From Parabacteroides distasonis (lineage in GTDB: Bacteria; Bacteroidota; Bacteroidia; Bacteroidales; Tannerellaceae): a stretch of DNA of 64,000 nt. The translations under genes and the position numbers were made by a program. The stretch covers positions 1 to 64,000 of the forward strand of contig JAFBIR010000006.1 of the NCBI GenBank assembly GCA_021531385.1, given 5' to 3'. How positions within the stretch are numbered: position 1 is the first letter of the stretch; every line of letters begins with the position of its first letter. The notes below the pieces were generated by a model, which did not search any database, was not told the DNA's origin, and was given only the letters and a program-made list of their open reading frames with translations. Positions 36,329 to 43,821 of the stretch are shown here, piece by piece.

Positions 36329-37039
36329 ATGGCAAATCCCTATTTCAAATTCAAGCAATTCACCGTGTGGCACGACCAATGTGCCATGAAGGTGGGCACC
36401 GACGGGGCACTGTTAGGCGCATGGGCCACTGTGAGCGTCAACGATCGCTACCTGTTAGACATAGGAACAGGTAGCGGACTGATCGCCTTAATGTTAGCAC
36501 AGAGAAGCCAAGCTCTCATCGATGCGATAGATATCGACGCTCCTGCCTGCCGACAAGCTACGGAGAATGTGGCACGCTCACCTTTCGCCGGGCGTATAGA
36601 GGTGCATCACTCCTCCCTCTCCAATTATCACCCAAAGGAGCGAAAGTATGATTTAATAGTCTCTAACCCACCCTATTTCATCCAATCATTGAAATGCCCG
36701 GATGCCACTCGCAGCCAAGCACGCCATGCTGACAGCCTCTCTTTGCCAGCCTTGCTGCGAGAAAGCCTTCGCCTGCTCACTCCCACGGGCCGTCTTGCCC
36801 TGGTCTTGCCTTTTGATCAACGGGCGATCCTGTTAGAAGAGGCTGAGCAGGTAGGACTTCACCCCTATCGGGAGACACAGGTCAGCACCCGCCAGGGAAT
36901 GCCTCCCAAACGATTGCTGATAGAGTTGGGCCAAGAGACCGTCACACCCCAATGCGACCATCTCGCCATCGAGGATGAATCACATCATTATACTCCGGCA
37001 TTCATCGCCTTGGAGCAGCCCTTTTACCTGAAAATATAA
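36329..37039 (+). CDS. tRNA1(Val) adenine(37)-N6-methyltransferase (TrmN6/YfiC family)
   Basis: I use the ATG at 36329 (236 residues, beginning MANPYFKFKQF), which matches the family length. The longer frame from 36218 adds a non-homologous extension through the promoter region. The SAM-binding motif 'LLDIGTGSGLIALMLAQR' and catalytic 'VSNPPYF' (an NPPY-type N6-adenine motif) are clear. The start 'FKFKQFTVWHDQCAMKVGTD' is diagnostic of YfiC. It methylates A37 of tRNA-Val. The 3' end overlaps the convergent lipid kinase gene by 16 bp. Confidence 0.92.
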   Translation: MANPYFKFKQFTVWHDQCAMKVGTDGALLGAWATVSVNDRYLLDIGTGSGLIALMLAQRSQALIDAIDIDAPACRQATENVARSPFAGRIEVHHSSLSNYHPKERKYDLIVSNPPYFIQSLKCPDATRSQARHADSLSLPALLRESLRLLTPTGRLALVLPFDQRAILLEEAEQVGLHPYRETQVSTRQGMPPKRLLIELGQETVTPQCDHLAIEDESHHYTPAFIALEQPFYLKI

Positions 37040-37995
37040 GGTAACCTACGGTCAAAGAAATGAGTCACCTCCTCAAACAGGTGGTGTACCTCCTTCGTAA
37101 AAGAGACCACCGCGGGGGTGAACACACGCAAAGCCTTGGGATCCATCGTAATCTCTATACGGCTATCAGCCATAATCGGCTCACCGTCGAGGTGCATCAC
37201 GCCTGGATGCTGACGGATGATCGTCACCTGCTGGGCTTGCATGGTCTTGATTTTACTATTTCTATCAATCTGCTTGGTAAATAGCTGGATAGCCAACGGA
37301 GCAATATCCAACGGAGTAAAGGGAGATAGGATCGTCACATCCATCTGTCCATCCTGCACATTGGCATGTGGAGCGATAAAAGCATTGTTGCCATATTGGG
37401 AAGCATTGGCACACGCCACAAGAAAAGCCTTCTCCTTAATTGTCTGATTATCTACCAAGAGCTCATAGGGCTCCGGCTGGTAGCTGAGGTACTCCTCAAT
37501 CGTATTTTTAATATAGGTAAGCGAACCCCGTCTGGGCTCGTTGGCAAACTTCTGGCTGACTGCCGCATCAAAGCCAACGCCACAAGTACAGAAGAAAACC
37601 CTACCGTTCGCCTGGCAGCAATCAATCGTAGAGATGTGGCTTTCAGCGATCAAGTCAAGCGCTCGACGAGGATCCATCGGGATGTGCAACTCTCGTGCTA
37701 AACCGTTGCCCGATCCTTTGGGAATAATACCCAAAGTGGCCTCCGCATGAATCATCGCCCGGGCGATCTCATTGACCGTTCCATCCCCACCTACAGCAAT
37801 GATGACATTTACCCCCTCCTGAAGTGCTTGATGGGTCAGCTCGCTCGCATGACCGGGATACTGCGTAAAAGAGATGGCCAAAGCATAACCTTTCTCCTGG
37901 CACATTTCTTGAATCATCTTGGGAATCTTACGTTTAGACCCTACTCCCGAGATGGGATTGATGATTGCCTGCACTGTTGTTTTTGTCTCGCTCAT
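37024..37995 (-). CDS. Diacylglycerol kinase-family lipid kinase (YegS/DagK type)
   Basis: A 323-residue protein with the DAGK catalytic domain: 'IINPISGVGSKRKIPKMIQE' at the N-terminus, the nucleotide-binding 'IIAVGGDGTVNEIARAM' and 'LGIIPKGSGNGLARELHIP'. The C-terminal beta-sandwich carries 'MDVTILSPF' and 'VMHLDGEP'. The family phosphorylates diacylglycerol, sphingoid bases or related lipids. It is divergently transcribed from serine palmitoyltransferase 181 bp away, which makes a sphingoid base or ceramide substrate worth considering. A TATTTTTG box on the minus strand (38022-38029) lies 27 bp upstream. Substrate is inference. Confidence 0.9.
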   Translation of the reverse strand: MSETKTTVQAIINPISGVGSKRKIPKMIQEMCQEKGYALAISFTQYPGHASELTHQALQEGVNVIIAVGGDGTVNEIARAMIHAEATLGIIPKGSGNGLARELHIPMDPRRALDLIAESHISTIDCCQANGRVFFCTCGVGFDAAVSQKFANEPRRGSLTYIKNTIEEYLSYQPEPYELLVDNQTIKEKAFLVACANASQYGNNAFIAPHANVQDGQMDVTILSPFTPLDIAPLAIQLFTKQIDRNSKIKTMQAQQVTIIRQHPGVMHLDGEPIMADSRIEITMDPKALRVFTPAVVSFTKEVHHLFEEVTHFFDRRLPYIFR

Positions 37996-38021
37996 TTGCG
38001 CTTACATTTCCTTTTAGGCCA

Positions 38022-38029
38022 CAAAAATA
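38022..38029 (-). promoter_or_regulatory. -7 box for the lipid kinase gene
   Basis: CAAAAATA on the plus strand is TATTTTTG towards the kinase gene, matching TAnnTTTG. Confidence 0.4.
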
Positions 38030-38082
38030 ACATTTCTGCGAAACTTTTAAAGCATCCAAGCAGCCATTAGTGATTTTTTTAT

Positions 38083-38090
38083 TACTTTTG
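38083..38090 (+). promoter_or_regulatory. -7 box for serine palmitoyltransferase
   Basis: TACTTTTG matches TAnnTTTG. The predicted start near 38097 gives a leader of about 80 nt before the ATG at 38177. Confidence 0.45.
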
Positions 38091-38176
38091 CGGCTGTGTT
38101 TGCTTGCGTATGTTTACGTGAGCGGTGCTTAGTATGATTGATTACAAACCAGAAAATCATTCTCTTTTATATAAAT

Positions 38177-39364
38177 ATGAAACTTTTACAAGAGAAACTA
38201 TCAAAGTATGATGCTCCTCAACGAGCAATGGCCATGGGTATCTATCCTTACTTCCGTGAAATCCAAAGCGATCAAGACACAGAAGTAACTATCAGCGGTA
38301 AAAAAGTGCTGATGTTTGGCTCAAACGCATACTTAGGATTGACTAATCATCCGAAAGTAAAAGAGGCAGCGATTGAGGCTGTCAAAAAGTATGGTACAGG
38401 CTGCGCTGGCTCTCGGTTTTTAAATGGCACTTTAGACTTGCACATCCAATTAGAGAAACGTCTTGCCGAATTCGTAGGCAAAGAGGATGCGATCGTCTAT
38501 TCTACCGGCTTCCAAGTGAATTTAGGCGTAGTTTCTTGTTTGACTGGGCGCGAGGATTACATTTTGTGGGATGAGTTGGATCATGCCTCTATCATCGAGG
38601 GACACCGCCTCTCCTTCTCCACCAAGCTGAAATACAAGCATAACGATATGGAGTCGTTGGAGAAGCAACTCCAGAAGTGCGACCCCGACAAGGTGAAGCT
38701 GATTGTTACCGACGGTGTGTTCAGCATGGAGGGTGACGTTGCCAAGCTTCCTGAGATCGTAGCTTTGGCGAAGAAATACAACGCCAGTGTCATGGTGGAC
38801 GAGGCACACGGTATCGGTGTCTTTGGTCGTCAAGGTCGTGGTACTTGCGATCATTTCGGCGTATCGCAGGATGTGGACCTGATCATGGGTACTTTCAGCA
38901 AATCATTCGCTTCTATCGGTGGTTTCATTGCCGCAGACGAGTCTATCATCAATTATTTGCGCCATCATTCCCGTTCCTATATCTTCAGTGCCAGCAATAC
39001 GCCAGCCGCTACGGCTGCCGCCAACGCTGCGTTGGACATTATGATGAATGAGCCTGAGCGTATCCAGCACCTGTGGGATTTGACCCACTACGCATTGGAT
39101 GGCTTCCGCCAGATGGGCTGTGAGATCGGCCATACTTCCACTCCGATCATCCCCCTGTTCATTCGCGACAACGATTTGACCTTCCTCATTGTAAAGGAAT
39201 TGTTTGAGGCAGGTATCTTCGTCAATCCGGTAGTTTCTCCGGCAGTCGCTTCGGAAGACACCTTGATTCGCTTCTCTTTGATGGCTACACACACCAAGGA
39301 GCAGCTGGATTACGCCTTGGAGACCATCCACAAGGTATTCAAACAACATGGTTTAGTGGAATAA
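38177..39364 (+). CDS. spt: Serine palmitoyltransferase (PLP-dependent alpha-oxoamine synthase)
   Basis: The ATG at 38177 gives 395 residues (MKLLQEKLSKYD), the usual length. Motifs of the family are 'YGTGCAGSRFLNGTLDLHI', 'VDEAHGIGVFGRQGRGTCDH' and the PLP lysine K242 in 'GTFSKSFASIGGF'. Serine palmitoyltransferase condenses serine with palmitoyl-CoA to 3-ketosphinganine, the first step of sphingolipid synthesis and a hallmark of Bacteroidales. The close relative 2-amino-3-ketobutyrate CoA ligase is a possible alternative. The overall similarity, as I recall it, to the Bacteroides enzyme favours serine palmitoyltransferase. A divergent lipid kinase gene lies upstream. Confidence 0.88.
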   Translation: MKLLQEKLSKYDAPQRAMAMGIYPYFREIQSDQDTEVTISGKKVLMFGSNAYLGLTNHPKVKEAAIEAVKKYGTGCAGSRFLNGTLDLHIQLEKRLAEFVGKEDAIVYSTGFQVNLGVVSCLTGREDYILWDELDHASIIEGHRLSFSTKLKYKHNDMESLEKQLQKCDPDKVKLIVTDGVFSMEGDVAKLPEIVALAKKYNASVMVDEAHGIGVFGRQGRGTCDHFGVSQDVDLIMGTFSKSFASIGGFIAADESIINYLRHHSRSYIFSASNTPAATAAANAALDIMMNEPERIQHLWDLTHYALDGFRQMGCEIGHTSTPIIPLFIRDNDLTFLIVKELFEAGIFVNPVVSPAVASEDTLIRFSLMATHTKEQLDYALETIHKVFKQHGLVE

Positions 39365-39402
39365 CAAGTAATCACACATAGCGTTTCCGTAAAACACATA
39401 GC

Positions 39403-39433
39403 GAGGGGCTGGCTTGGTTAAAAGCCGCCCCTC
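39403..39433 (+). terminator. Hairpin terminator after spt
   Basis: GAGGGGC (39403-39409) pairs with GCCCCTC (39427-39433), and an inner GGCT/AGCC pair extends the stem. It lies 39 bp after the stop codon and is followed by a short T-run. Confidence 0.6.
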
Positions 39434-39498
39434 ACTGTTTATAGTCCTCTGCCGACGGGAACAATCTTCTTCCTTTCCTAAAAAAGTGAGACAAAAAT

Positions 39499-39529
39499 TT
39501 TGGCAGATTAAAAACAAACACTACCTTTG
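39499..39529 (+). promoter_or_regulatory. Consensus promoter for tRNA-Pro (TTTG-N19-TACCTTTG)
   Basis: TTTG at 39499-39502 and TACCTTTG at 39522-39529 are spaced by exactly 19 bp, the best Bacteroidetes promoter match in the window. The tRNA begins 30 bp after the -7 box. Confidence 0.75.
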
Positions 39530-39559
39530 CAGCGCATTTGAGAAACAGCAAGTGTCACT

Positions 39560-39637
39560 CGGGGTGTAGCGCAGTCCGGTTAGCGCACCTGCTTTGGGAG
39601 CAGGGGGTCACAAGTTCGAATCTTGTTACCCCGACCA
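39560..39637 (+). tRNA. tRNA-Pro (anticodon TGG)
   Basis: A complete cloverleaf. The acceptor stem CGGGGTG pairs with TACCCCG (one G-U) and is followed by discriminator A and an encoded CCA. The anticodon stem CCTGC/GCAGG encloses TTTGGGA, so the anticodon is TGG. The T-arm contains GTTCGAATC. No prophage is inserted here, although tRNA genes are common phage targets. The gene for the cognate synthetase, proS, is 16 kb away. Confidence 0.97.
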
Positions 39638-39756
39638 TGAAAGAAGAGTTATAAGTTTATTATAGCTCTTCTTTTGTTTTTCTTAATAAATCATTTTATA
39701 CCCGTGCGCGATAACATTTTTACCCGTAATATCGCTATGCATTGGGGAATAAATAC

Positions 39757-39764
39757 TATTTTTG
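39757..39764 (+). promoter_or_regulatory. -7 box for purH
   Basis: TATTTTTG matches TAnnTTTG and lies 30 bp upstream of the purH ATG. No purine riboswitch-like structure is evident in the short leader. Confidence 0.4.
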
Positions 39765-39794
39765 TGCTCTAAAACATAAAGTAAACAGAAAAAG

Positions 39795-41318
39795 ATGGTT
39801 GCAACGAAACGTATTAAGCGTGCCCTGGTCTCTGTTTTTCACAAAGACGGGCTGGATGAGATCTTAAAGAAACTGCATAACGAAGGTGTTAGCTTCGTAT
39901 CAACAGGTGGTACTCAATCATTTATCGAATCATTGGGCTTGCCTTGCGATGCGGTAGAAGATTTGACCACCTATCCTTCTATATTGGGTGGTCGCGTGAA
40001 GACGCTGCATCCGAAAGTATTTGGAGGCATTTTAGCGCGTCGAGATAACGAAACAGACCAAAAACAATTAGCGGAATACGAGATTCCTGAGATTGACCTG
40101 GTCATCGTTGATCTGTATCCTTTCGAGGAAACAGTAGCTTCGGGTGCAGAAGAGCAAGCCATTATTGAGAAAATAGATATAGGTGGCATCTCCCTGATCC
40201 GTGCCGCTGCCAAGAATTTCAAGGATGTGGTAATCGTGGCCTCTAAGGCACAATATCAACCGCTGTTGCAGCTGTTGAACGAGAAAGGCGCTGAGACGAC
40301 CTTGGAAGACCGTAAGTGGTTCGCCAAAGAGGCTTTTGCCGTTTCTTCTGGTTATGACAGTGCTATTTTCAACTATTTCGATGATCGCCAAGGTTCACAC
40401 TTCCGTGCAGCGGTAGATAGCCCGATGCACCTACGTTATGGCGAGAATCCTCATCAAGCAGGCAAGTTCTATGGCAAGTTCAATGAGATGTTCGAGCAAA
40501 TCCACGGCAAGGAGATCTCTTACAACAACTTGTTAGACATTGACGCCGCAGTGAACTTGATCGATGAGTTCGATGAATTGACATTCGCGATTTTGAAGCA
40601 TAACAACGCTTGCGGCATTGCTTCTCGCAGCACTGTGTTAGCCGCATGGAAGGATGCCCTGGCTGGTGATCCAGTATCTGCTTTCGGTGGTATCTTAGTG
40701 ACAAACACGACAATTACAAAGGAAGTCGCTGAAGAAATCAATAAGATCTTTTTCGAAGTGATTATCGCTCCGGCTTATGAGCCCGAGGCATTGGAGGTAT
40801 TACAACAGAAGAAGAACCGTATCATCTTGATTCGTAAGGAGTGCAAGACATGCCCAATGCAGTTCCGCTCTTTGCTGAATGGTGTATTGATGCAACAGAA
40901 GGATTTAAGCATCCAAGTGGAATCCGACCTGGAGCCGATGTCAGACAAACATCCAACAGCTTCTGAGATCGAGGATTTGCTGTTTGCCAACAAGATCGTA
41001 AAACATAGCAAGAGCAACGCCATTACACTGGCTAAAAACAAGCAATTATGCGCCAGTGGTGTAGGTCAAACATCACGTGTAGACTCCTTGAAACAGGCTA
41101 TTGAGAAAGCTAAATCATTTGGCTTTGACCTGAAAGGTGCGGTGATGGCATCTGATGCGTTCTTCCCCTTCCCCGATTGTGTAGAGATTGCTGACCAAGC
41201 AGGTATCACAGCGGTTATCCAGCCGGGTGGTTCTATCAACGATAAACTGTCTGTTGAGTATTGCAACCAACATGATATAGCGATGGTGAAGACGGGCGTA
41301 CGTCATTTTAAACACTAA
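39795..41318 (+). CDS. purH: Bifunctional AICAR transformylase / IMP cyclohydrolase
   Basis: A 507-residue protein. The N-terminal IMP cyclohydrolase part has 'VSTGGTQSFIESLGLPCDAV' and 'GGRVKTLHPKVFGGILAR'. The transformylase part has 'LRYGENPHQ', 'LKHNNACGIAS' and 'DPVSAFGG', and the end 'GVRHFKH' matches the family. It carries out the last two steps of de novo purine synthesis, AICAR to FAICAR to IMP. The mreB start follows after only 19 bp, so purH appears to head the rod-shape operon. Confidence 0.97.
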   Translation: MVATKRIKRALVSVFHKDGLDEILKKLHNEGVSFVSTGGTQSFIESLGLPCDAVEDLTTYPSILGGRVKTLHPKVFGGILARRDNETDQKQLAEYEIPEIDLVIVDLYPFEETVASGAEEQAIIEKIDIGGISLIRAAAKNFKDVVIVASKAQYQPLLQLLNEKGAETTLEDRKWFAKEAFAVSSGYDSAIFNYFDDRQGSHFRAAVDSPMHLRYGENPHQAGKFYGKFNEMFEQIHGKEISYNNLLDIDAAVNLIDEFDELTFAILKHNNACGIASRSTVLAAWKDALAGDPVSAFGGILVTNTTITKEVAEEINKIFFEVIIAPAYEPEALEVLQQKKNRIILIRKECKTCPMQFRSLLNGVLMQQKDLSIQVESDLEPMSDKHPTASEIEDLLFANKIVKHSKSNAITLAKNKQLCASGVGQTSRVDSLKQAIEKAKSFGFDLKGAVMASDAFFPFPDCVEIADQAGITAVIQPGGSINDKLSVEYCNQHDIAMVKTGVRHFKH

Positions 41319-41337
41319 ACATATATATTTAAGGGAA

Positions 41338-42357
41338 ATGGGATTGTTTTCTTTTACACAAGAGATCGCAATGGATCTGGGTACTGCCAACACGATCATC
41401 ACCTGCAATAATAAAATCGTGGTGGATGAGCCGTCGGTAGTCGCCTTGGATGCGCGTACAGACAAGGTGTTGGCTGTCGGAAATGTTGCCCGAGAGATGT
41501 ATGAGAAGACGCATAAGAATATTCGGACGATCAGGCCTTTGCGTGAGGGCGTGATCGCCGACTTCTATGCGGCAGAGCAAATGATGCGCGGCTTGATCAA
41601 GATGGCAAGTAATAAACGTAGATGGTTTGCTCCTTCTTTACGCATGGTCATCGGCATTCCTTCAGGTAGTACAGAGGTGGAGATTCGTGCCGTACGCGAC
41701 TCAGCTGAACACGCAGGAGGAAGAGAGGTCTATATGGTATTTGAGCCAATGGCTGCGGCGATTGGTGTGGGCATTGATGTCTTGGCTCCAGAGGGCAACA
41801 TGATCGTAGATATAGGAGGTGGTACGACAGAGATCGCCGTAATCTCGCTGGGAGGCATCGTTTCTAACAAGTCTATCCGAATGGCTGGCGATGACTTAAC
41901 GGCTGATATTGTGGAGTATATGCGTCGCCAACACAATGTGAAAGTGAGTGAGCGCATGGCAGAGCGTATTAAGATTAACGTGGGTTCAGCCTTGACGGTT
42001 TTAGATGAGGCTCCTGAGGAATACGTGGTGCATGGTCCCAACCAGATGACAGCTCTTCCTATGGAGGTATCTGTTACTTATCAGGAGGTTGCCCATTGCT
42101 TGGATAAGTCTATTTCAAAAATTGAGGCAGCTATCTTAAGTGCTTTGGAACAGACTCCACCAGAGTTGTATGCCGACATTGTGAAGAACGGCATCTACTT
42201 GGCTGGAGGCGGCGCTATGCTGCGCGGTTTGGATAAGCGTTTACGCGAGAAAATGAATATCCAGTTCCATATCGCTGAAGATCCCCTTCATGCGGTGGCA
42301 AAGGGTACGGGTATCGCTTTGAAGAATATTGACAAATTCAATTTCTTAATTCGATAA
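41338..42357 (+). CDS. mreB: Rod shape-determining protein MreB
   Basis: A 339-residue actin-like ATPase. The phosphate-1 loop 'MDLGTANTIITCNNKIVVDE', the phosphate-2 region 'NMIVDIGGGTTEIAVISLGG' and 'GIYLAGGGAMLRGLDKRL' are all present. It forms membrane-associated filaments that direct the elongation machinery of the cell wall. It follows purH by 19 bp and is followed by mreC, mreD, the PBP2 gene and rodA in the standard order. The 95-bp gap to mreC contains a large AT-rich hairpin. Confidence 0.97.
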   Translation: MGLFSFTQEIAMDLGTANTIITCNNKIVVDEPSVVALDARTDKVLAVGNVAREMYEKTHKNIRTIRPLREGVIADFYAAEQMMRGLIKMASNKRRWFAPSLRMVIGIPSGSTEVEIRAVRDSAEHAGGREVYMVFEPMAAAIGVGIDVLAPEGNMIVDIGGGTTEIAVISLGGIVSNKSIRMAGDDLTADIVEYMRRQHNVKVSERMAERIKINVGSALTVLDEAPEEYVVHGPNQMTALPMEVSVTYQEVAHCLDKSISKIEAAILSALEQTPPELYADIVKNGIYLAGGGAMLRGLDKRLREKMNIQFHIAEDPLHAVAKGTGIALKNIDKFNFLIR

Positions 42358-42369
42358 ATGCATTGCCGG

Positions 42370-42441
42370 TTTATGATTTCTGATTTATGTAGTTTGAAGT
42401 AAGATTCACACAAGCATAAATTAGAAATTGTAAATCATAAA
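42370..42441. repeat. AT-rich imperfect palindrome between mreB and mreC
   Basis: TTTATGATTT (42370-42379) pairs with AAATCATAAA (42432-42441), and TGATTTATG (42381-42389) pairs with CATAAATTA (42415-42423), allowing one G-U. The 25-nt loop is unpaired. It looks like a REP-type or mRNA-processing hairpin within the operon. Confidence 0.55.
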
Positions 42442-42452
42442 TTGTAGGAAGT

Positions 42453-43307
42453 GTGCGTAAACTACTGGAGTTTCTGGTTGGGAAGAGGCATTGGTTCCTG
42501 TTTGTGGTGCTTTTGGCATTCTCGTTGACGTTGATCTATCGTAACAACGCTTATCAACGTCACATACTATTTAGCTCCGCAAACGAGGTGGCAGGACGTC
42601 TCTCCTCTGTTTCAGGGGAGGTGATTTCATACATGCATCTCCGGAAAATCAACAAGGAACTGCTGGAACGCAATGGGCAATTGGAAGCACAGTTGCTTGA
42701 CTTACAAGACCAGTTGGACGCATTGAGGGCTGACACAGTGCTATTCAAGGGATTCGCAGTGGATTCAACAGAGCATTTTCCCTACGCTTTTGTAGTGGCC
42801 CAGGTGGTAAATAACAGCGTTGCTCATTTGTCCAACTATATCACAGTCAATAAAGGTCGGAAAGATGGTATTGCTCCGGATATGGGCGTGGTCTCTGAAC
42901 GTGGTGTAATTGGAATTGTTTCTACGGTATCAGACCATTTTTCAGTCATTATTCCTATACTAAATCCCAAATTAAAGTTGAGTTGCAAGGTATTGGGAAG
43001 TAGTTACTTTGGCTCATTAAGTTGGAATGGACGAGATATACGTTACGCCACATTGGAGGAATTGCCACGCCATGTGGAGTTTCAACGAGGCGATACAATC
43101 GTGACCAGTGGATATTCGGCTGTTTTCCCGGCGGGGCTTATTGTTGGCACCGTAGAGGATTATGAGAAGCAACACGACGATAACTTCTATGCGTTGCAGG
43201 TTCGCTTGGCAACGGACTTCCAAACGTTGAATCATGTTCGGATTATCAAGAATTTCCTTCAACAAGAACAGTTGGAGGTAGAGCAAGAGGCGAAGAAGAA
43301 TGATTAA
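42453..43307 (+). CDS. mreC: Rod shape-determining protein MreC
   Basis: A 284-residue protein starting at a GTG (42453). A membrane segment (about residues 14-27) is followed by a coiled coil ('KELLERNGQLEAQLLDLQDQ', about 69-88) and the beta-barrel domain with 'VNKGRKDGIAPDMGVVSERG' and 'DTIVTSGYSAVFPAGLIVG'. It is periplasmic, and bridges MreB/RodZ to PBP2. The 3' end overlaps mreD by 8 bp. The Lys/Glu-rich tail 'EQEAKKND' is normal for Bacteroidetes members. Confidence 0.95.
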   Translation: MRKLLEFLVGKRHWFLFVVLLAFSLTLIYRNNAYQRHILFSSANEVAGRLSSVSGEVISYMHLRKINKELLERNGQLEAQLLDLQDQLDALRADTVLFKGFAVDSTEHFPYAFVVAQVVNNSVAHLSNYITVNKGRKDGIAPDMGVVSERGVIGIVSTVSDHFSVIIPILNPKLKLSCKVLGSSYFGSLSWNGRDIRYATLEELPRHVEFQRGDTIVTSGYSAVFPAGLIVGTVEDYEKQHDDNFYALQVRLATDFQTLNHVRIIKNFLQQEQLEVEQEAKKND

Positions 43308-43821
43308 CCATATATTACGCAGTGCGATCTACTTTGTGGCGTTTGTTTTGATTCAAGTGCTGATCTTAAACAACATCCACTTTATGCGTATTGCTACACC
43401 TTTCTTATATCTGTACATTATCCTTAAATTACCTGTTGGAGAATCCCGTTCAGGGCAATTGTTCCTGGCTTTCTTAGCCGGTTTACTGGTTGATATATTT
43501 AGCAACACACCCGGCATGCACGCTTTTGCCTGTACATTGGCAGGATTCTGTAGAGAGGGATTGATCCAGATGTATATGGGCAAGGATCTTCCGGAAGGGA
43601 TTTATCCCTCCTATCGGACATTTGGCTATGGCGTTTTCTTCCGTTATGTATTGACCTTTGTGGTGTTGCATCATGTAGCTTTATTCCTAATTGAGTCATT
43701 AACGTTGTTTGACCCACTTTTTTTAGCCATTCGCATTTTGGCGAGTGTACTTCTTACCACACTGTTGATCTGTACAGCAGAGGCGTTTAATCTGATATAC
43801 GTTCAAAGAATTGGAGAATAA
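43300..43821 (+). CDS. mreD: Rod shape-determining protein MreD
   Basis: A 173-residue inner-membrane protein with five predicted membrane segments. It contains 'FLAGLLVDIFSNTPGMHAFA', which matches the MreD 'G-L-D-----G-H' pattern. It overlaps mreC by 8 bp and the PBP2 gene by 11 bp, so the three are translationally coupled. It is part of the elongasome. Confidence 0.92.
   Translation: MINHILRSAIYFVAFVLIQVLILNNIHFMRIATPFLYLYIILKLPVGESRSGQLFLAFLAGLLVDIFSNTPGMHAFACTLAGFCREGLIQMYMGKDLPEGIYPSYRTFGYGVFFRYVLTFVVLHHVALFLIESLTLFDPLFLAIRILASVLLTTLLICTAEAFNLIYVQRIGE

Noticed and set aside
39560-39637. tRNA-Pro as the prophage attachment site
   Set aside because: The phage genes end near 31.8 kb, 7.7 kb away, with intact host genes between. 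The tRNA is complete and has no duplicated 3' end nearby.
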